DNA of 49,463 bases from Sphingomonas sp. AOB5 (lineage in GTDB: Bacteria > Pseudomonadota > Alphaproteobacteria > Sphingomonadales > Sphingomonadaceae): assembly GCF_029433115.1 (NCBI RefSeq), contig NZ_JARNTV010000008.1:60001-109463 (forward strand), in the 5' to 3' direction. Below the pieces are notes generated by a model that ran no database searches, was not told the DNA's origin, and saw only the letters and a list, made by a program, of their open reading frames with translations. The translations under genes and the position numbers were made by a program. Shown here piece after piece: positions 37,402 through 46,075 of the stretch. Numbering within the stretch: position 1 is the stretch's first letter; every line of letters starts with the position of its first letter.

Positions 37402-38861
37402 GCCAGGCTCATGCCCAGCAGCGCCCTTCGCCGCAACCACTGGCTCGGGCGGTAGCGCGGATCTCCGGTGATACGCTGGAGCGACTCGAGGATCGACAGG
37501 ATGCGCGCCGGGCCGATCCGGTCGCCCAGCGCCAGCGGCCCCATCGGGTAGCCAAGACCGATCCGCACCGCGTCGTCGATATCCGCAGGCGTTGCGATGC
37601 CGCGCTGGGCGATCTCGCAGCCGGTGTTGACGATCATCGCGAGGATACGTTGTGCCGCGAAACCCGCGCTATCGGCAGTGACGCTGACGGGAACCCCGTC
37701 CGACGCCAGCAGGGCATGGGCGATGGCGACCGCAGCATCACCGGTCGCAGGCGAGCGCATCAGCGTGCGGCGCTTCGTGAAATCGGTGATCGGATCGAGC
37801 GCCACGCAGCGCGCAGGGTCGAGGCCAAGGCGAGTGGCCGCACCGCTGACGTCCTCGCCCCAAGGCGAGATCAGCAGCACGTCGGCGGCGTCAGAATCTG
37901 CCGTCACCGCATTGCCAAGCAGTGCGCGCGCCGCATCGCTCACGCCTTCGCCAAGCCAGACCTTGCCTGCCGCATCCGGCACCGCCGCTTCCGCAGGCTC
38001 GACCTTCTGCCCCTCGGGATAGGCATAGAAGCCCCTTCCCGTCTTCCGCCCGAACACCCCCGCGGCAATCCGCGGCGGTACCAGCGGCGAGGGGCGATAA
38101 CGCGGGTCCTGCTGGAACTGGTCGTAGATCGACTGCATCACCGCGCCCGACACATCGAGCCCGGTCAGGTCGAGCAGTTCGAACGGCCCCATGCGGAAAC
38201 CCATCCCCTCGCGCACGATCCGGTCGACGCCCGCGAAATCGGTGACGCGTTCCTCCACGAGCCGCAGCCCCTCGGTGTAGAGCGCGCGACCGGCATGATT
38301 GACGAGGAAGCCCGGCTGGTCGGCCGCGGTAACGGCGCGATGCCCTGCACCTTCCACCAGCGCCACGAGACGCGGCGCGACGTCCGGTGCTGTGAGGACA
38401 CCGGGGATCACCTCGGCGATCTTCATCAGCGGCACGGGGTTGAAGAAATGCAGGCCCGCCACCCGATCCGGCTTCGCGCAGCCCGCGGCAATGACGCTGA
38501 TCAGCAACGACGAGGTGTTGCTGGCGAGGATGCAGCTGTCACCAACCACCGGCTCGAGATCGCGGAACAGCGCCTGTTTCACGTCCAGCCGCTCGACGAT
38601 GGCCTCGATCACGAGGGTGCAGCCAGCAAGATCGGACAGTGCGTTGCAGGGCTTGATGTTGCGGGTAATCGCTGCAGCATTTTCCTCGGTCAGCGTGCCC
38701 TTGGTCACCTGCCGGTCGATCATGCCGATGACGAACTTCACCGCGGCGTCCACGGCCTCGGCGCTGGCATCGTACACGCGCAACTCGTGCCCGGCCTGCG
38801 CGAAGAGCTGGACGATACCCCGCCCCATCACTCCCGCACCGATGACGCCGATCACTTCCAT
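37398..38861 (-). CDS. 3-hydroxyacyl-CoA dehydrogenase, with two C-terminal domains
   Basis: Oxidises 3-hydroxyacyl-CoA to 3-oxoacyl-CoA with NAD. The 487-residue protein starts with the NAD motif GVIGAGVMGRG (GxGxxG at residues 8-13), keeps the catalytic His-Asn region LHFFNPVPLMKIAEVI, and has the first C-terminal domain (GFRMGPFELLDLTGLD). A second copy of that domain (GLGYPMGPLALGDRIG) follows, as in PaaH/HbdA-like enzymes. ATG at 38861 overlaps the acyl-CoA dehydrogenase stop (TGATG), and its own stop overlaps the crotonase start, so the three are co-translated. Confidence 0.94.
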   Translation of the reverse strand: MEVIGVIGAGVMGRGIVQLFAQAGHELRVYDASAEAVDAAVKFVIGMIDRQVTKGTLTEENAAAITRNIKPCNALSDLAGCTLVIEAIVERLDVKQALFRDLEPVVGDSCILASNTSSLLISVIAAGCAKPDRVAGLHFFNPVPLMKIAEVIPGVLTAPDVAPRLVALVEGAGHRAVTAADQPGFLVNHAGRALYTEGLRLVEERVTDFAGVDRIVREGMGFRMGPFELLDLTGLDVSGAVMQSIYDQFQQDPRYRPSPLVPPRIAAGVFGRKTGRGFYAYPEGQKVEPAEAAVPDAAGKVWLGEGVSDAARALLGNAVTADSDAADVLLISPWGEDVSGAATRLGLDPARCVALDPITDFTKRRTLMRSPATGDAAVAIAHALLASDGVPVSVTADSAGFAAQRILAMIVNTGCEIAQRGIATPADIDDAVRIGLGYPMGPLALGDRIGPARILSILESLQRITGDPRYRPSQWLRRRALLGMSLA

Positions 38862-40465
38862 CAGTTGCCGCGCCCCAGCAGGCCGCGGGCGATCACCTGC
38901 GCCTGGATCTCGGCCGCGCCTTCGAAGATCGACAGGATGCGCGCGTCGCACAGCACGCGGCTGATCTGGAATTCCAGCGCGAAGCCGTTGCCGCCATGGA
39001 TCTGCAGCGCGTTGTCGGCATTGCTCCACGCGACGCGCGCGGCGAGCAGCTTGGCCATGCCTGCCTCGATATCGCAGCGGCGGCCCTCGTCCTTCGCGCG
39101 GGCCGCAGCATAGCTGAGCTGGCGCGCGATCATCGTCTCGGCGGCCATCCAGCCGAGCTTGTTGGCGACACGCGGAAACGCGATCAGCGGCTCGCCGAAC
39201 TGCACGCGCTGCTGGGCATAGGTCAGCCCGAGTTCCAGCGCGTTCTGCGCCACGCCCACCGCGCGGGCCGCAGTCTGGATACGAGCGCTTTCGAATGTCT
39301 CCATCAGCTGCTTGAACCCGCGCCCCTCGATCCCGCCGAGCAGCGCGTCTTCGGGCAATGCGAAGTCGGAGAAGGCGAGTTCAAACTCCTTCATCCCGCG
39401 ATAGCCGAGCACTTCGATCTCGCCGCCGGTCATGCCGGGCGCGGGGAACGGGTCCGCATCATCGCCACGCGGCTTTTCGGCCAGCAGCATCGAAAGCCCG
39501 CGATAGCCTTCGTCGGCATTGGTGCGGACCAGCAAGGTCATCAGATCGCTGCGCGCAGCATGGGTGATCCAGGTCTTGTTGCCGTTGACCACCCATTGCC
39601 CGTCGCGAAGCTCGGCGCGGGTGCGCAGCGTGGCAAGATCGGAACCGGTATTGGGTTCGGTGAAGACCGCGGTCGGCAATATCTCGCCACTCGCGATCTT
39701 GGGCAGATACTGCGCCTGCTGCGCCTCGGTGCCGCCCAGCCGGATCAGCTCGGCCGCGATCTCGGACCGGGTGCCGAGCGAGCCGACGCCGATATAGCCG
39801 CGCGAGAGTTCTTCGGAGACCAGGCACATGGCAAGCTTGCCGAGGCCTGCGCCGCCGAACTCCTCGGGGATGGTCAGCCCGAACACGCCGAGCGCGGCCA
39901 TCTCCTGCACCACCTCGATCGGGATATATTCGTTGGCGAGGTGCCAGCCATGCGCATGTGGTGCGACTTTGTCATCGACGAAACGGCGGAATTGCTGCGC
40001 CATCATCTCGAGCAGTTCGTCGCCCAGCGCGGTATCGGCATGCGCGCCGTCGCCGAGCAGTGCGGCGATACGGCCGGGATCGCCCTTCAGGCCAAGCGCA
40101 AGCAGCCCGGCAGCTTCGGCTTCCAGCCCGAAATCGGAAGGACGGATGATCTCGGCCTGGCTCATCGGCAGGCCGCCGCCGATCTGCCCGACATACTCGG
40201 CAAAGCCGGTGGCGAGGATCAGCGTCTCGATCTCGGCGAGCGGACGGTCTTCAGCGATCCGCTCGGCCCAGCCGAGCAGCGCACGTAACGCCGCAGCATA
40301 AGTGGCGAGCCACGCGAAGCCGTGCGCGAGATGCTGATGCTTCGTAACAAGATCGGCACTGACCTTGCCGCCTTCGGAGACCTGCGCCTCGACGACGGCA
40401 CGCGCCTTGGCGACGTAAGAGTCCACTGCCGTCAGCGCGGCGCGATACGCATCCATTTCACTCAT
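38861..40465 (-). CDS. Acyl-CoA dehydrogenase with long N-terminal extension, methylsuccinyl-CoA dehydrogenase-like
   Basis: A 534-residue acyl-CoA dehydrogenase. About 150 residues of helical sequence precede the catalytic core, a layout known for methylsuccinyl-CoA dehydrogenase (Mcd) of the ethylmalonyl-CoA pathway. The core has TEPNTGSDLATLRT, WVVNGNKTWITHAA, the arginine-rich FAD segment, IHGGNGF and the catalytic Glu in IFEGAAEIQAQVIARGLLG. Start is ATG at 40465, possibly the ATG at 40456. It is coupled to the 3-hydroxyacyl-CoA dehydrogenase gene. Mcd function is a family-level guess: the other ethylmalonyl-CoA genes (ccr, ecm) are not here, and branched-acid dehydrogenation in a new pathway is equally possible. 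Confidence 0.9.
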   Translation of the reverse strand: MSEMDAYRAALTAVDSYVAKARAVVEAQVSEGGKVSADLVTKHQHLAHGFAWLATYAAALRALLGWAERIAEDRPLAEIETLILATGFAEYVGQIGGGLPMSQAEIIRPSDFGLEAEAAGLLALGLKGDPGRIAALLGDGAHADTALGDELLEMMAQQFRRFVDDKVAPHAHGWHLANEYIPIEVVQEMAALGVFGLTIPEEFGGAGLGKLAMCLVSEELSRGYIGVGSLGTRSEIAAELIRLGGTEAQQAQYLPKIASGEILPTAVFTEPNTGSDLATLRTRAELRDGQWVVNGNKTWITHAARSDLMTLLVRTNADEGYRGLSMLLAEKPRGDDADPFPAPGMTGGEIEVLGYRGMKEFELAFSDFALPEDALLGGIEGRGFKQLMETFESARIQTAARAVGVAQNALELGLTYAQQRVQFGEPLIAFPRVANKLGWMAAETMIARQLSYAAARAKDEGRRCDIEAGMAKLLAARVAWSNADNALQIHGGNGFALEFQISRVLCDARILSIFEGAAEIQAQVIARGLLGRGN

Positions 40466-40476
40466 CCGATGCAGTC

Positions 40477-40549
40477 GTGCTCCGGCGAAGGCCGGAGCGT
40501 TGGAGGGCGAAGCCTGCACCTGCCAGCGCTCCGGCCTTCGCCGGAGCAC
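40477..40549. repeat. REPIN-like paired palindrome, type A
   Basis: Arms 40477-40498 and 40528-40549 (22 nt) are perfect reverse complements, each a hairpin with core GCTCCGGC-GAAG-GCCGGAGC. Spacer 29 nt. Same family as the element at 22983, with which it shares 30 nt across the right arm. It lies 14 bp after the crotonase stop and 11 bp before the dehydrogenase start. Confidence 0.85.
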
Positions 40550-40563
40550 AGGTGGGGGCTTGC

Positions 40564-41397
40564 TCAGCCCTTCCCCCCACCGCGCGCCTCACGCTTCAGC
40601 CGCTGGCGTTCGCGCCATGCGGACATCAGCCGCTTGGGCTCGTCGGTGGTGTGCGCATGACCCACGGCGCGGATGCCCGCCTGAACGGCGTCGCTGATCG
40701 ACATCTGTTCCCAATCGCGACACAGCGCCTTCTGGATCCGGATCGCGCGAGGGCCCGCCTCGCAGATCGATTTCACCCAACGCTCGGTCTGCGCGTCCAG
40801 CTCTTCGGGCGCAACCAGCTTCTCGACATAGTTGAAGTGATAGGCCTCGGCCGCGTCGATGATCTCGCCGGTGAACACCAGCTCCATCGCCTTGCCCCAG
40901 CCGGTCAGTCGCGGGATCAGGCAGGCTTCCATGCCCGAAGGCACGCCATATTTGACCTCGGGCATGCCGAACTTCGCGGTTGTCGATGCCACGCGCATGT
41001 CGCACGAAGTCGCGATCTCCATCCCCGCACCCAGGCAATAGCCCTCGATCCGCGCGATCACCGGCACCGGCACGCGGCGGATCGAGTCGCACGCATGGTG
41101 GGTGGTCTTGCTGCCGATCTCGGCGATGATGTGATCGGGGAAATCGGCCATCTGGCCGATATTCGCCCCGCCGATGAAGTTCTGGTGCCCGGTCAGCACC
41201 ACGCAGCGCAGCTCCGGCTCGGTCGCCAGCTCGGTCATGATCTTGGCCAGCAGCGCGCGCCCTTCCACCGGCAGCGCGTTCTTCTTGGCTTCGTTGTTGA
41301 TCGTCACCCAGGCGACATAGCCGCCCTCCGGCCGATCCTCGCGGCGGACGAGGATCAGATCCTCGCGCTCGAATTCCTGTTTCGCCGCTGACGCCAT
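40564..41397 (-). CDS. Enoyl-CoA hydratase family protein
   Basis: A 277-residue crotonase with both glutamates in place (GAGMEIATS and FGMPEVKYG), so trans-2-enoyl-CoA hydration is plausible. Oxyanion segments are NFIGGANIGQM and EGYCLGAGMEI. The C terminus has a basic tail (RERQRLKREARGGGKG). The start at 41397 fits family length. It is the first gene of the leftward operon with the Mcd-like dehydrogenase, 3-hydroxyacyl-CoA dehydrogenase and the isomerase-type crotonase, with a REPIN-like repeat between it and the next gene. It is divergent from the amidohydrolase gene. Confidence 0.9.
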   Translation of the reverse strand: MASAAKQEFEREDLILVRREDRPEGGYVAWVTINNEAKKNALPVEGRALLAKIMTELATEPELRCVVLTGHQNFIGGANIGQMADFPDHIIAEIGSKTTHHACDSIRRVPVPVIARIEGYCLGAGMEIATSCDMRVASTTAKFGMPEVKYGVPSGMEACLIPRLTGWGKAMELVFTGEIIDAAEAYHFNYVEKLVAPEELDAQTERWVKSICEAGPRAIRIQKALCRDWEQMSISDAVQAGIRAVGHAHTTDEPKRLMSAWRERQRLKREARGGGKG

Positions 41398-41602
41398 TTC
41401 GGTCCCCGCCTGTCTACGCTTTGCTGGCCCGCCGACACGTGGCGCGGCCCCCTTGTTCCCCGATCCAATCCGCCGACAGGCTGATGAACAACAAGCCAAT
41501 TTTACTGGCATGGGGATGAGCCATGCTCATGCCGATGCGGCGGCGCTTGCTGCGCGGCGCGACTGCGGTATGCTGCCCGACATACAGAACATGGGAGAGC
41601 GG

Positions 41603-42643
41603 ATGACCGGCCAGCGCAGCCTTGCCGAACTGGATCGCTGGCATGCCGGTCATGTCGAGGACGTGATCGATCCCGGCCGCCGGATCGTCGATGCGCATCA
41701 TCACATGTGGCAGCGCCCACCCGAAGCCTATCAGCTGCCCGAGCTGATGGCCGAGCTGGAATCGGGCCATGACGTGCGCGCGACCGTGTTCGTCCAGAAC
41801 AATGCGATGTACCGCGCTGGCGGTCCGGAAGCGATGAAGCCGCTGGGCGAAACCGAATATGTGAACGGCGTTGCGGCGGTCAGTGCATCGGGCATGTTCG
41901 GCCCGCAGCGGCTGTGCGCGGGGATCGTCGGCCATGCCGATCTGCGGCTGGGCAAGGCCGTCCGCCCGGTGCTGGAGGCGCACCGCCGCGCCAGCGGCCG
42001 CTTCCGCGGTATCCGGCACCAGGCGCAATGGGATGGCGAGCTGGGATCGATGGCGCGGATCGCGGCGCCGAAAGGACTGCTGCTCGATCCCGATTTCCGC
42101 AAGGGCTTCGCCGAGCTTGGCCCGCTCGGGCTGCGCTTCGATGCGTGGATCTATTTCCACCAGCTCGGCGAATTGGCCTCGCTCGCCGGAGCATTCCCGG
42201 AAACGCCGGTCATCCTCGACCATCTCGGCGCGCCGCTTGGGGTGGGCCCCTATGCGGCCCGCCGCAACGAAGTGTTCGACCTGTGGGCCGCGGGCATCCG
42301 CGCGCTGGCCAAACATTCGAACGTCTCGGTCAAGCTCGGCGGCCTCGGCATGCCGAGCTACGGCTTCGGCTTCGGCTTCGAGACCCGCGCCGCGCCTGCG
42401 ACCTCCGCAGCACTCGCCGAGGCGTGGCGCCCCTATGTCGAGCTGGTGATCGAGGCGTTCGGCGCCAACCGCTGCATGTTCGAAAGCAACTTCCCGGTCG
42501 ACAAGGTCACCTGCAGCTACCGCACGCTGTGGAACGCCTTGAAGCGGATCGCCGAGGGCACGAGCGAGGCGGAGAAGGCCGCGTTGTTCGATGGTACCGC
42601 CCGCCGCGTCTATGACCTCGGGTCCGAGGGAATCGAGAATTAG
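41603..42643 (+). CDS. Amidohydrolase-related metal-dependent hydrolase or decarboxylase
   Basis: A 346-residue TIM-barrel protein of the amidohydrolase-2 type. The metal-binding HxH is in DAHHHMW (His32-His34), later ligands in VILDHLGAP and the C-terminal FESNFPVDK. Members hydrolyse lactones or amides or decarboxylate aromatic and cyclic acids (for example gamma-resorcylate or 2-pyrone-4,6-dicarboxylate lactonase types). Start at 41603 has GGGAGAG upstream; the frame is open to 41453 without family support. Next gene, aldehyde dehydrogenase, begins 58 bp later on the same strand. The substrate is unknown. Confidence 0.88.
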   Translation: MTGQRSLAELDRWHAGHVEDVIDPGRRIVDAHHHMWQRPPEAYQLPELMAELESGHDVRATVFVQNNAMYRAGGPEAMKPLGETEYVNGVAAVSASGMFGPQRLCAGIVGHADLRLGKAVRPVLEAHRRASGRFRGIRHQAQWDGELGSMARIAAPKGLLLDPDFRKGFAELGPLGLRFDAWIYFHQLGELASLAGAFPETPVILDHLGAPLGVGPYAARRNEVFDLWAAGIRALAKHSNVSVKLGGLGMPSYGFGFGFETRAAPATSAALAEAWRPYVELVIEAFGANRCMFESNFPVDKVTCSYRTLWNALKRIAEGTSEAEKAALFDGTARRVYDLGSEGIEN

Positions 42644-42701
42644 TCGTGCGGGCAGGCCTGCGAGCCACGCTAGTCTAGTCGCAAAATCCGGGAGAGGACC
42701 A

Positions 42702-44180
42702 ATGGCCACCACGCTCGAACGATCGCCCGCCGACGCCTTCATTGCGTCCGGCGCGAAGAAGCTGCTGATCGGCGGCCAATGGGTTCCGGCGCAATCCGGC
42801 AAGACGTTCGAGACGATCAACCCGGCTAATGGCGAAGTGATCGGCCATGCCGCGGCAGGCGACGCGGCGGACGTCGATGCGGCAGTCGCGGCCGCGCGCA
42901 AGGCGTTCGAGAATCCGGCCTGGTCAGGCATGAACCCGCACGGCCGCTCGCGCCTGTTGCTGAAGATCGCGGCGGCCATCGAAGCCAATGCCGAGGAACT
43001 CGCGCAGATCGAATCGCGCGACAATGGCTCGCCGCTAAGCATCGCGCGGATGATGATCGCGGGCGTGGGGGAAACCTTCGTCTATTATGCAGGCTGGGCG
43101 ACCAAAATCTATGGCGAGACCAACCCCTCGCCCGGCGGCATCCTGAACTACACGCTGCGCGAACCGGTCGGCGTGTGCGGCCAGATCGTGCCGTGGAACG
43201 GTCCGCTGTCGAGCGCGGCGTGGAAGATCGCGCCGGCGCTCGCATGCGGCAACACGGTGATCCTCAAGCCCGCCGAACAGACCCCGCTCAGCTCGATCCG
43301 GCTGGGCGAGTTGATGATCGAGGCGGGCGTTCCCGCGGGCGTCATCAACATCGTCACCGGCTTCGGCGAGACCGCGGGCGCAGCCATCGCCGCGCATTCC
43401 GGCATCGACAAAGTCGGCTTCACCGGATCGACCGAAGTGGGCAAGAAGATCCTGATCGCCTCGGCCGGAAACCTGAAGCGGGTCACGCTCGAACTGGGCG
43501 GCAAATCGCCCAACATCGTCTTCCCCGATGCCGATCTGGACGCGGCCGCGGTCAGCACCGCACAGGGCTTCTGGTTCCTCTCGGGCCAGATCTGCGTCGC
43601 CGCCTCGCGCATCCTGGTTCATCGCAGCGTGCACGACGCCTTCGCGGCGAAGCTGGCCGACCAGGCAAAGGTGATCAACGTCGGCGATCCCGAGACCGCG
43701 ACGACGATGATGGGGCCGCTGGTCAGCCGCGAGCAGTTCGACCGGGTGACCAGCTATTTCGGCGTGGCGCAGGCGGACGGCGCGCGGCTGGTTACCGGCG
43801 GCAAGGCGCTCGACCGCCCCGGCTATTATGTCGAACCGACCATCTTCGCCGATGCCCGCAACGACATGCGCATCGCGCGCGAGGAGATTTTCGGCCCCGT
43901 CACCCTGCTGATCCCGTTCGACGACGAGGAGGAAGCGCTGGCCATCGCCAACGACACCAGCTTCGGCCTGGCCGCCGCCGTCTGGACCAAGGATCTTGGC
44001 CGCGCCCACCGCGTGGCGCGCGCACTGAAGGCCGGGACGGTGTGGATCAATACCTATCTCTACACCGATCTGATCTCGCCCTTTGGCGGCTACAAGCAAT
44101 CGGGCATCGGTCGCGAGCTGGGTCGCAGCTCGATCGACGCCTATACCGAGATCAAGTCGGTCTACGCGAAGCTCGACTGA
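42702..44180 (+). CDS. NAD(P)-dependent aldehyde dehydrogenase
   Basis: A 492-residue aldehyde dehydrogenase: catalytic Cys298 in SGQICVAASR, Glu264 in LELGGKSP, Asn166 in VPWNGP, and cofactor loop FTGSTEVGKK. The overall pattern is that of the class 1/2-like branch, including the C-terminal ISPFGGYKQSGIGRELG. It lies in an operon between an amidohydrolase gene and a small hydrolase gene, whose ATG follows the stop codon without a gap. It is clearly distinct from the aldehyde dehydrogenase at 35219, so two aldehyde steps or two substrate sizes are likely. GGAGAGGACCA precedes the ATG. Confidence 0.94.
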   Translation: MATTLERSPADAFIASGAKKLLIGGQWVPAQSGKTFETINPANGEVIGHAAAGDAADVDAAVAAARKAFENPAWSGMNPHGRSRLLLKIAAAIEANAEELAQIESRDNGSPLSIARMMIAGVGETFVYYAGWATKIYGETNPSPGGILNYTLREPVGVCGQIVPWNGPLSSAAWKIAPALACGNTVILKPAEQTPLSSIRLGELMIEAGVPAGVINIVTGFGETAGAAIAAHSGIDKVGFTGSTEVGKKILIASAGNLKRVTLELGGKSPNIVFPDADLDAAAVSTAQGFWFLSGQICVAASRILVHRSVHDAFAAKLADQAKVINVGDPETATTMMGPLVSREQFDRVTSYFGVAQADGARLVTGGKALDRPGYYVEPTIFADARNDMRIAREEIFGPVTLLIPFDDEEEALAIANDTSFGLAAAVWTKDLGRAHRVARALKAGTVWINTYLYTDLISPFGGYKQSGIGRELGRSSIDAYTEIKSVYAKLD

Positions 44181-44837
44181 ATGCCGCGCTTCCTGCTCGT
44201 CCATGGCGGTTGCCATGGCGCATGGTGCTGGGATCGCGTGCTGCCGCTGCTGCCGGGATCGACCGCCATCGACCTGCCTCTTCGCGGCAATGCTGCGGAG
44301 GCGCTGATCGCGGCGATAGACGAACCCGCGATCCTGGTCGGCCATTCGCTCGGCGGCATGGCGATCAGCGCAGCTGCGGAAGCCGCGCCGGAGAAGGTCG
44401 CGGCGCTGATCTATCTCTCCGCATTGCTGCCAGTCAGCGGCGAATCCGCCGCGACCGTCGCGGTGCCGCCGCTCGGCGCTGGCGGCGCGACGGTACTGGA
44501 CGGCGAATGGACCCGGCTCGATCCCGAGCTGGCCCCGCCGATCTTCTATCAGGATTGCGATGCGGAGACGGTTGCATGGGCGAGCGCCCGGATCGGCCCG
44601 ACCCATCTCGACGCGATCACCACCCCGGTAACGCTGACGCCGGAGCGCTTCGGCCGCGTGCCCAAGACTTATATCCATTGCCTTCAGGATCGCGCGATCC
44701 AGCCAGAGGCCCAGCGTGCCATGACCGCCCGCTATCCCGGCATCGCCACCGCCGAACTCGACAGCGGCCATTCGCCCTTCCTGTCGATGCCCCAACGCCT
44801 CGCCGAACTGCTCTCAGCCCTCGGCGCGCGCCAATAG
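44181..44837 (+). CDS. Small alpha/beta hydrolase, methylesterase-like
   Basis: A 218-residue hydrolase whose N terminus FLLVHGGCHGAWCWDRVLPLL matches the pattern of the methylesterase and hydroxynitrile-lyase group known mostly from plants. Nucleophile motif GHSLGG gives Ser56, acid probably in CLQDRAIQ, and His in DSGHSPFLSMP. It begins directly after the aldehyde dehydrogenase stop. The last 24 bases overlap the convergent CoA-ester lyase gene. Substrate unknown; cleavage of a methyl or small ester, or a C-C bond, is possible. Confidence 0.88.
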   Translation: MPRFLLVHGGCHGAWCWDRVLPLLPGSTAIDLPLRGNAAEALIAAIDEPAILVGHSLGGMAISAAAEAAPEKVAALIYLSALLPVSGESAATVAVPPLGAGGATVLDGEWTRLDPELAPPIFYQDCDAETVAWASARIGPTHLDAITTPVTLTPERFGRVPKTYIHCLQDRAIQPEAQRAMTARYPGIATAELDSGHSPFLSMPQRLAELLSALGARQ

Positions 44838-45650
44838 CGCCCGCGCCTGTTTCAGGTGCGGCTGGTCGATCATCTTGCCGTCCAGCTTCAGTGCCCCCGC
44901 GCCGGGATTGTCGGCAAAGGCCTGAACCACCGCGCGGGCATGCGCGATCTGCGCGTCGCTGGGGCTGAAACCGGTGTTGATCGGCGTCACCTGATTGGGG
45001 TGAATCGCCATCATGCCGGTGAACCCGTCCCGGCTGCCCCGCGCGACATAGCCATCGAGGCCATCGGTATCGGCGATATTGGGATAGACGGTCTCGATGG
45101 CCGGAACGCCCGCAGCATGCGCCGCGAACAGCACCAGCGAGCGCACCGTCTCATAGGGCGCGGTATAGCTGCCGTCCGGATTGCGCGAGGTCGCCGCACC
45201 GATAGCCGCGGGCAGATCCTCCGCCCCCCAGGTCAGGCCCGCCAGATGCCCGGCGACTTCGCGATAGGTCGAAAGCTCGAACACCGCAGCCGCAGTCTCG
45301 CTGGCGATGGGCAGGATCGGTGGACAGGCGCCGCCCGCCAGCTCGATCAGCGCGCGCACCGACGCCGCGCCCTCGGCCTTGGGCAGCATGATGCCATCCG
45401 GCTTCGCCTCCAGCACCGCCGCCAGATCGGCCAGCGTCTCGGCACCATCCAGCGGATTGACCCGCACGAAGCACGGCACCTGCCGCTCGCCCGCCAGCCA
45501 TTCGGCAATCGCCAGCCGCGCCTCGGGCTTCTTCTCCAGCGCAACCGAATCCTCCAGATCGAGGATCAACGCATCGGCGCCACTCGCCGCCGCCTTGGGA
45601 AAACGCTCGGGACGGTCGCCGGGGACGAACAGCAGGGATCTCAGCTTCAC
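44814..45650 (-). CDS. HpcH/HpaI aldolase or citrate-lyase-beta family CoA-ester lyase
   Basis: A 278-residue TIM-barrel lyase. RSLLFVPGDRPERF opens the protein, the Mg-binding acids are Glu118 (IASETA) and Asp145 (WGAEDL), and Arg64 (FVRVNP) should bind the thioester. Members split citramalyl-CoA, malyl-CoA or related compounds to acetyl-CoA and a keto acid. The GTG start overlaps the ferredoxin stop as GTGA, which fixes the start. The HTD2-type hydratase gene lies just beyond the ferredoxin, in divergent orientation, so the two may perform successive steps on one substrate, as in itaconate or mesaconate breakdown. Confidence 0.9.
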   Translation of the reverse strand: MKLRSLLFVPGDRPERFPKAAASGADALILDLEDSVALEKKPEARLAIAEWLAGERQVPCFVRVNPLDGAETLADLAAVLEAKPDGIMLPKAEGAASVRALIELAGGACPPILPIASETAAAVFELSTYREVAGHLAGLTWGAEDLPAAIGAATSRNPDGSYTAPYETVRSLVLFAAHAAGVPAIETVYPNIADTDGLDGYVARGSRDGFTGMMAIHPNQVTPINTGFSPSDAQIAHARAVVQAFADNPGAGALKLDGKMIDQPHLKQARALLARAEG

Positions 45651-45964
45651 GGGATCTGGCGCTCCGGCACATGAACGATGATGCCGTCCATGGCATCGGT
45701 AAGGCGCAGCTGGCAACTCAGGCGGCTTTCCGGGCGGCGAGGCACGGCGGTGCAATCGAGCAGTTCGTCCTCATAGGCGTTGGGCGGCACAAAGCCCGGT
45801 GCCGCAACGAACACGTGGCAGGTCGCGCAACTGCACGATCCGCCGCACTGCGCGACAATGCTCCACAACCCTGCATCCTTCGCCGCGATCATCACGCTGT
45901 CGCCGGGATCGAACATGGCCTCGATGCGGCGGCCATCGGCCTCGATGAAGATAATGCTGGGCAT
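45647..45964 (-). CDS. [2Fe-2S] ferredoxin, adrenodoxin/putidaredoxin type
   Basis: A 105-residue electron carrier. Cluster ligands Cys40, Cys46, Cys49 and Cys84 follow the C-x5-C-x2-C...C rule (CGGSCSCATC and RLSCQL). The first residues PSIIFIEADG are typical. Such ferredoxins feed electrons to class I P450s, so the P450 at 9810 is a possible partner; no ferredoxin reductase gene is present. The stop overlaps the start of the CoA-ester lyase gene (GTGA), an unusual pairing. No clear ribosome-binding site was found ahead of the ATG. Confidence 0.94.
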   Translation of the reverse strand: MPSIIFIEADGRRIEAMFDPGDSVMIAAKDAGLWSIVAQCGGSCSCATCHVFVAAPGFVPPNAYEDELLDCTAVPRRPESRLSCQLRLTDAMDGIIVHVPERQIP

Positions 45965-46075
45965 GGTGCGAGTTGAGCGGTTCCGGGCGGGCAGGAACAA
46001 TGAAAATTCCGCAGCGCCGGGGGAAATTTTCTCGCCTCGGGGGACAGGCCATGAATGTTGCAGCATAAGCGCGGC

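Noticed and set aside
41516..41530. ATGAGC-cat-GCTCAT palindrome upstream of the amidohydrolase
   Set aside because: Short, partly made of start-codon-like words, and not repeated elsewhere in the window; too weak to call an operator.
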